A DNA stretch of 64,000 nucleotides, taken from contig VXAA01000971.1 in NCBI GenBank assembly GCA_013399115.1, positions 365,856 to 429,855 of the forward strand. The letters are read 5' to 3'. Source of the stretch: Anseranas semipalmata (Eukaryota > Chordata > Aves > Anseriformes > Anseranatidae). Position 1 is the stretch's first letter. Each line of letters opens with the position of its first letter. The translations under genes and the position numbers were made by a program. The notes below the pieces were generated by a model. It saw nothing but the letters and a program-made list of their open reading frames with translations, was not told the DNA's origin and made no database searches. Positions 60,508 through 64,000 of this stretch are shown one piece after another.

Positions 60508-62689
60508 GTATGTTGCAGAATCCATGAAACAAAAAAGCTGGGCATCTCACTCAAGAAGCCCACCCGCAGTTGGGATTATTTATGAGATGCTCCACTGCAG
60601 TAGAACAACAGCAGCACAGGTGTTCTTATCTGTATACCGATTGTAGTCCAAATCATGCTCACTTTCCTACCCACCTCTGCCCACACAGTAAGTATGCTGA
60701 GGGGGCCCTTTGGATTTTGTGAAAGCCTCTGAGATATGGTTAGTGGTCCTCTGTGGAGAGGAGGACATCACAGTAGTTGGAAGGGTCAGGTGACACACGA
60801 GAAACCCTAACAGGCTGCTTGTGGTGAAGTTGCATGGTTGCGAAGACCTTGAGCTTTTTCATGGTTCCCAGGGATCAGCTGGCAAAATCTTCTCCATCCT
60901 CTGAGCAAACAGTGTTGGAAGGAGTGCTGCAAGGAACTATCCTCTGAACTTTATTCCTCATGGACATCACTTTATTTCTGGGAAGAGAGAGACAAAATAT
61001 CTCTAATGGAGAATCTCTGTCTACTCTTTGCTCTCCAGTATCATTCTTCTCAGCTACAGTGACAAACAAGGTGCATCAAGGAGCTGTGCCCTTTGAACAC
61101 TGTGAAGTAAATTGCTTCCTTAACCTGTACTTATTCAGTGCTGCATTATTTTGACGGGCTGTGTCCTCCCTGCAGCATTCCTTCCATTGCTGTCCATGGA
61201 TACTTCCTAAACCTTGGATTTGAGGTGGCCCAGTCCATAACACAACAGATAGGTCACAAATGGGGAAGAAAGCAGAGGAGAATTGGGGGCATATTGGCAC
61301 CTCTCCTTCCAAGAGAAGGTACAAGATTCTGCCAACATGCCTACCTGGCTTAAATCACTTCACTGTGTCCCCACAGCAAGGGGACAAAGGAGGGGAACTG
61401 TGGCTCCTTGGACTGCACAGCGGTGTCACATCCTTCCTTAATAAATGTAGCTTTTCTTTATGGAAAAACTTCATCACCAGCAACATACAAAAGACACCTC
61501 AGACTTTAATTTTTTTATTTTTTTTTAGAGATAATGCATAAAAATGTAAAGGTGTCCTAACATAGGCAGAGGGTCTACTTCTCTGAAGTGCTGAGGACTC
61601 ACAGTTCCCATTTCCTGCAGCAGCCCTTTGGAGATGTTGAATATTGGAAAAGCTCAGTTTTGTAGCTTTGTATGCTTCTAAACAGTGCTTCTTATGCATC
61701 AAAGCACTTGATCCAGCAAGACTGCAAGTGCCAACTATTCCCAGCCATTTGAATTTGATTGCTGTATTTAGACTTTATATTGTTGTACTTGGGCTTGAGC
61801 CATGATGTCAAGGGGCTGGTTGTAGCTTTTTGATTCTCCCCTGCCTATTCCTAGTGCATGGAAAAGCCGTAGACAGTCAACATTTAATTTACACCCTCAA
61901 GATTGAGGACAAGAGAGTTTTACCCTAACTGGGGGGAATTCTCCAGCGGCAGCCTCTGGCTGCTGTGTGTTCAGTTCACATTGTTTAACCAACACAAAGT
62001 GAACCTGTGGACCTGAGGATCTGTGTCAGATCCATACTCACAGCTGAGCACACTCTAAGCCTGGTTCTTCTTCATGCTGATGAGCTCCTGGCACTATTTG
62101 CACAAGGAAATGGTATTTGCACCTTCTCTAGAGTCTCTTTAAAATACAAGAGAAGGGCAAAGGCGCTCCAGCGTAACTGATGATTAGTCCCACTGGCATT
62201 TTAAAAACAATAGTTGCAACAAGTGAAAATATGTAAGTCCTGTAAATCAACATCCCCATAATCTTCCAGCAGTCATACAGCCTCAGTTATAACTTCTGTT
62301 AGAGATCTTATCCAAGCCATTTATATTGGGCTCCAGTGAAACAGAGTAGGAAACAAATACCAGATAAAGATTATCCTGCAAAATTACACCCTTTTTAATG
62401 CATACCAGAAGATGGTTAGCTGGACACCACGGGTGTTTAAAATTTTCAGCGTGTGAGAAACACGCTGATGCTTCCTGGGGAGGTGGATGCCACTCAGAGA
62501 AAACCACAAAGTGTTTCAGTCGGTCAGACCAGACCCTAGGTTTGTGTGGACTCGTATCCCATTTCCCCTGGTGGCCCTCCTCAGATTCTCAGGTAAAGTA
62601 GGTATGAGCAAATGATGCCCCACTCCTCCTCCATTGTACTCTCCTGGCTCCCAGCAATCTGAGATGAAGGTTGTATCCACATTCTTTCA
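60508..62689 (+). other. RFX8 intron, no further conserved exon
   Basis: Several unrecognised ORFs of 60-95 codons on both strands (for example 61260-61541 and 61076-61324), none resembling RFX8 C-terminal sequence. Nothing else recognised. Confidence 0.6.
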
Positions 62690-62990
62690 TTTAATAGCTT
62701 GGTTTTGGCATTCACAATGTCTTGGAGTAGTGAGTCCCAGGATCTGATTATTTCCTGGGTGAAAAAGTACTTTCTTTTATTAGTTTTAAAATTTGTGCCC
62801 TTCTACATACAATTCTTCCTGCAGACCTCTATCACATCCTTTCGCAGTTATTTCTGTCTTAACCTGAAGTTTATTTAATTTTCTTGTATGGGAGTCTAAT
62901 CATCCTTCTTGGTTTTCTCTGTCTGAAAAGCACGTTGAATTTCAACCAGAGACAGGTGGTCAAAGCAGGTGACAGTTCTCCTAATGAGAA
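62690..62990 (-). mobile_element. Ancient CR1/L3-like LINE remnant
   Basis: CATTCACAATGTCTTGGAGT, GTGAAAAAGTACTTTCTTTT, CAGACCTCTATCACATCCTT and CTAATCATCCTTCTTGGTTT occur in the order seen in old L3/CR1 copies. Diverged and broken. Lies in the downstream intron of RFX8. Confidence 0.6.
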
Positions 62991-63722
62991 GTATTATTGA
63001 GGAACTGTGCAGCTGCAGCTTCTGAATGGTGTAAACACACTGTCCCTTGTAGAGTACTTTGCAATAATTTAGCCACCTGGTGAGAAAATCTGAACAATTT
63101 TGGCAGGGTCAGCATTCAGAAGAAAAAAAATAACTTTCCCATCATGGGTAGATAAAGCAGGCTGACATCTGCTACTACCTGGATATATAGAAGTAATTAG
63201 GGTATAAAAAGGTGCGAATTCCCTGTGAGAAAGGAATTTGAGTATAACACGTGTTATTTCCTGGGGCTGATTCCTGCCTCTGGTAAGCTGTGTTTAAGTG
63301 TTGTCAGGGCTGGCTCCCAGTCAGTTGGAGTATTATACTCAGTACAGTGAAGTGCAATGGGTAAAGAGAGTAGTCTAAAATACTGGAACATGGAGCTGGG
63401 TGCTAGCAGCCTGGTATGTTCACATTGTGTGCTCTTTGTCTGACACTGGAAACTCCATGTAAAACAAGAAAAGACACTTCGTCTTTACCTTTGCTGAAAA
63501 AGACTACCACGTATGAATGAGGCTGCACGTGATATTTCAGTAACGCTGGCAGAATAGTGAAAAACAAAAGTGCTAGATTGGGAGTTACGCTTGCAAACAA
63601 ATGTTTGTGGGGTCATAGTAAGTAGTATTCTCTGCCATGCACCCGATGAATGGGATTTGCTAAAATGTTTGTGAATCCTGAAGTTTTTTCTGAACTTTAC
63701 AAAAAAAATATTTTTCCTCTAG

Positions 63723-63839
63723 AAGGCCAAACTGGACATGGATTATTCATATAAAAGCCCAAATTCAACGAAGCCTTTCATATCTCATAGATTTCAGTAT
63801 GAAAGTGAGAGACTAAATGTATGGATGAATGAATTTTAA
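63723..63839 (+). other. Candidate alternative terminal exon of RFX8 (unproven)
   Basis: An acceptor with a good tract (TTTTTCCTCTAG) is followed by 38 stop-free codons in the phase left by the 60507 donor, then TAA at 63837-63839. A canonical AATAAA follows at 63922. The peptide begins KAKLDMDYSYKSPNSTKP and resembles nothing I know in RFX8. Use of it would truncate the protein soon after the dimerisation-type block. A 38-codon open run can occur by chance, so this is only a candidate. Confidence 0.2.
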
Positions 63840-63921
63840 TAGATTCAGGTTCAATTTCCTTTGTTGTTTTCCACTTAAAACATTTTCATCAAGAATCTGA
63901 AGCAATTGATATTAGAAATTA

Positions 63922-63927
63922 AATAAA
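63922..63927 (+). terminator. AATAAA polyadenylation signal (candidate)
   Basis: Canonical hexamer 83 bases after the TAA of the candidate terminal exon. In A-rich DNA this hexamer is common by chance, so it matters only with the exon candidate. Confidence 0.2.
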
Positions 63928-64000
63928 AAAGGGAAGAGATGAGGATCAAAAGTTAGGCTGAAAATTGTCTGCAATATCTGTGTAAGTAATATTTTTGGGG

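Overview
The window is vertebrate nuclear DNA, almost certainly from a bird. It has long non-coding stretches, short exons with GT/AG splice sites, and several copies of the CR1 LINE whose 3' ends carry the avian ATTCTATG-type octamer tail. Nothing bacterial, phage-like or CRISPR-like is present, and the many short ORFs are mostly chance or LINE relics.

The one gene I can support is RFX8 (regulatory factor X 8) on the + strand, in the right third. I reconstructed nine consecutive internal coding exons by hand: 46963-47086, 50014-50075, 51628-51714, 56102-56165, 57181-57309, 57395-57472, 57942-58055, 58697-58847 and 60449-60507. All junctions keep one open frame of about 290 residues. The first three exons encode most of an RFX winged-helix DNA-binding domain. 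The last four or five encode the conserved RFX C-terminal (dimerisation-type) region. The first coding exon is not visible and probably lies in the 936-base assembly gap (43094-44029), whose right edge is CpG- and G-rich. The C-terminal exons lie beyond the right end.

Layout: 1-420 is a GC/CpG-rich edge, possibly the promoter side of a neighbouring gene (in human, MAP4K4 lies head to head with RFX8). From 421 to about 43093 there is a large region with no convincing gene. It holds CR1 and older LINE remnants, one likely MIR SINE, microsatellites, and an unplaced protein-like ORF at 6002-6403. At 43094-44300 are the gap and the CpG-rich presumed RFX8 promoter. From 44301 to 64000 are RFX8 introns and exons, with an intronic CpG-rich island at about 54770-55230 and one CR1 in the intron after 58847.

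The observations most worth checking are: a DNA-binding domain that looks intact in a gene once named for lacking it; a phase-compatible 63-nt candidate cassette exon inside the intronic CpG island; a candidate alternative terminal exon with a polyadenylation signal at 63723-63927; and a CR1 locus at 18608-19440 that looks internally inverted. I found no evidence of a novel multi-gene system.
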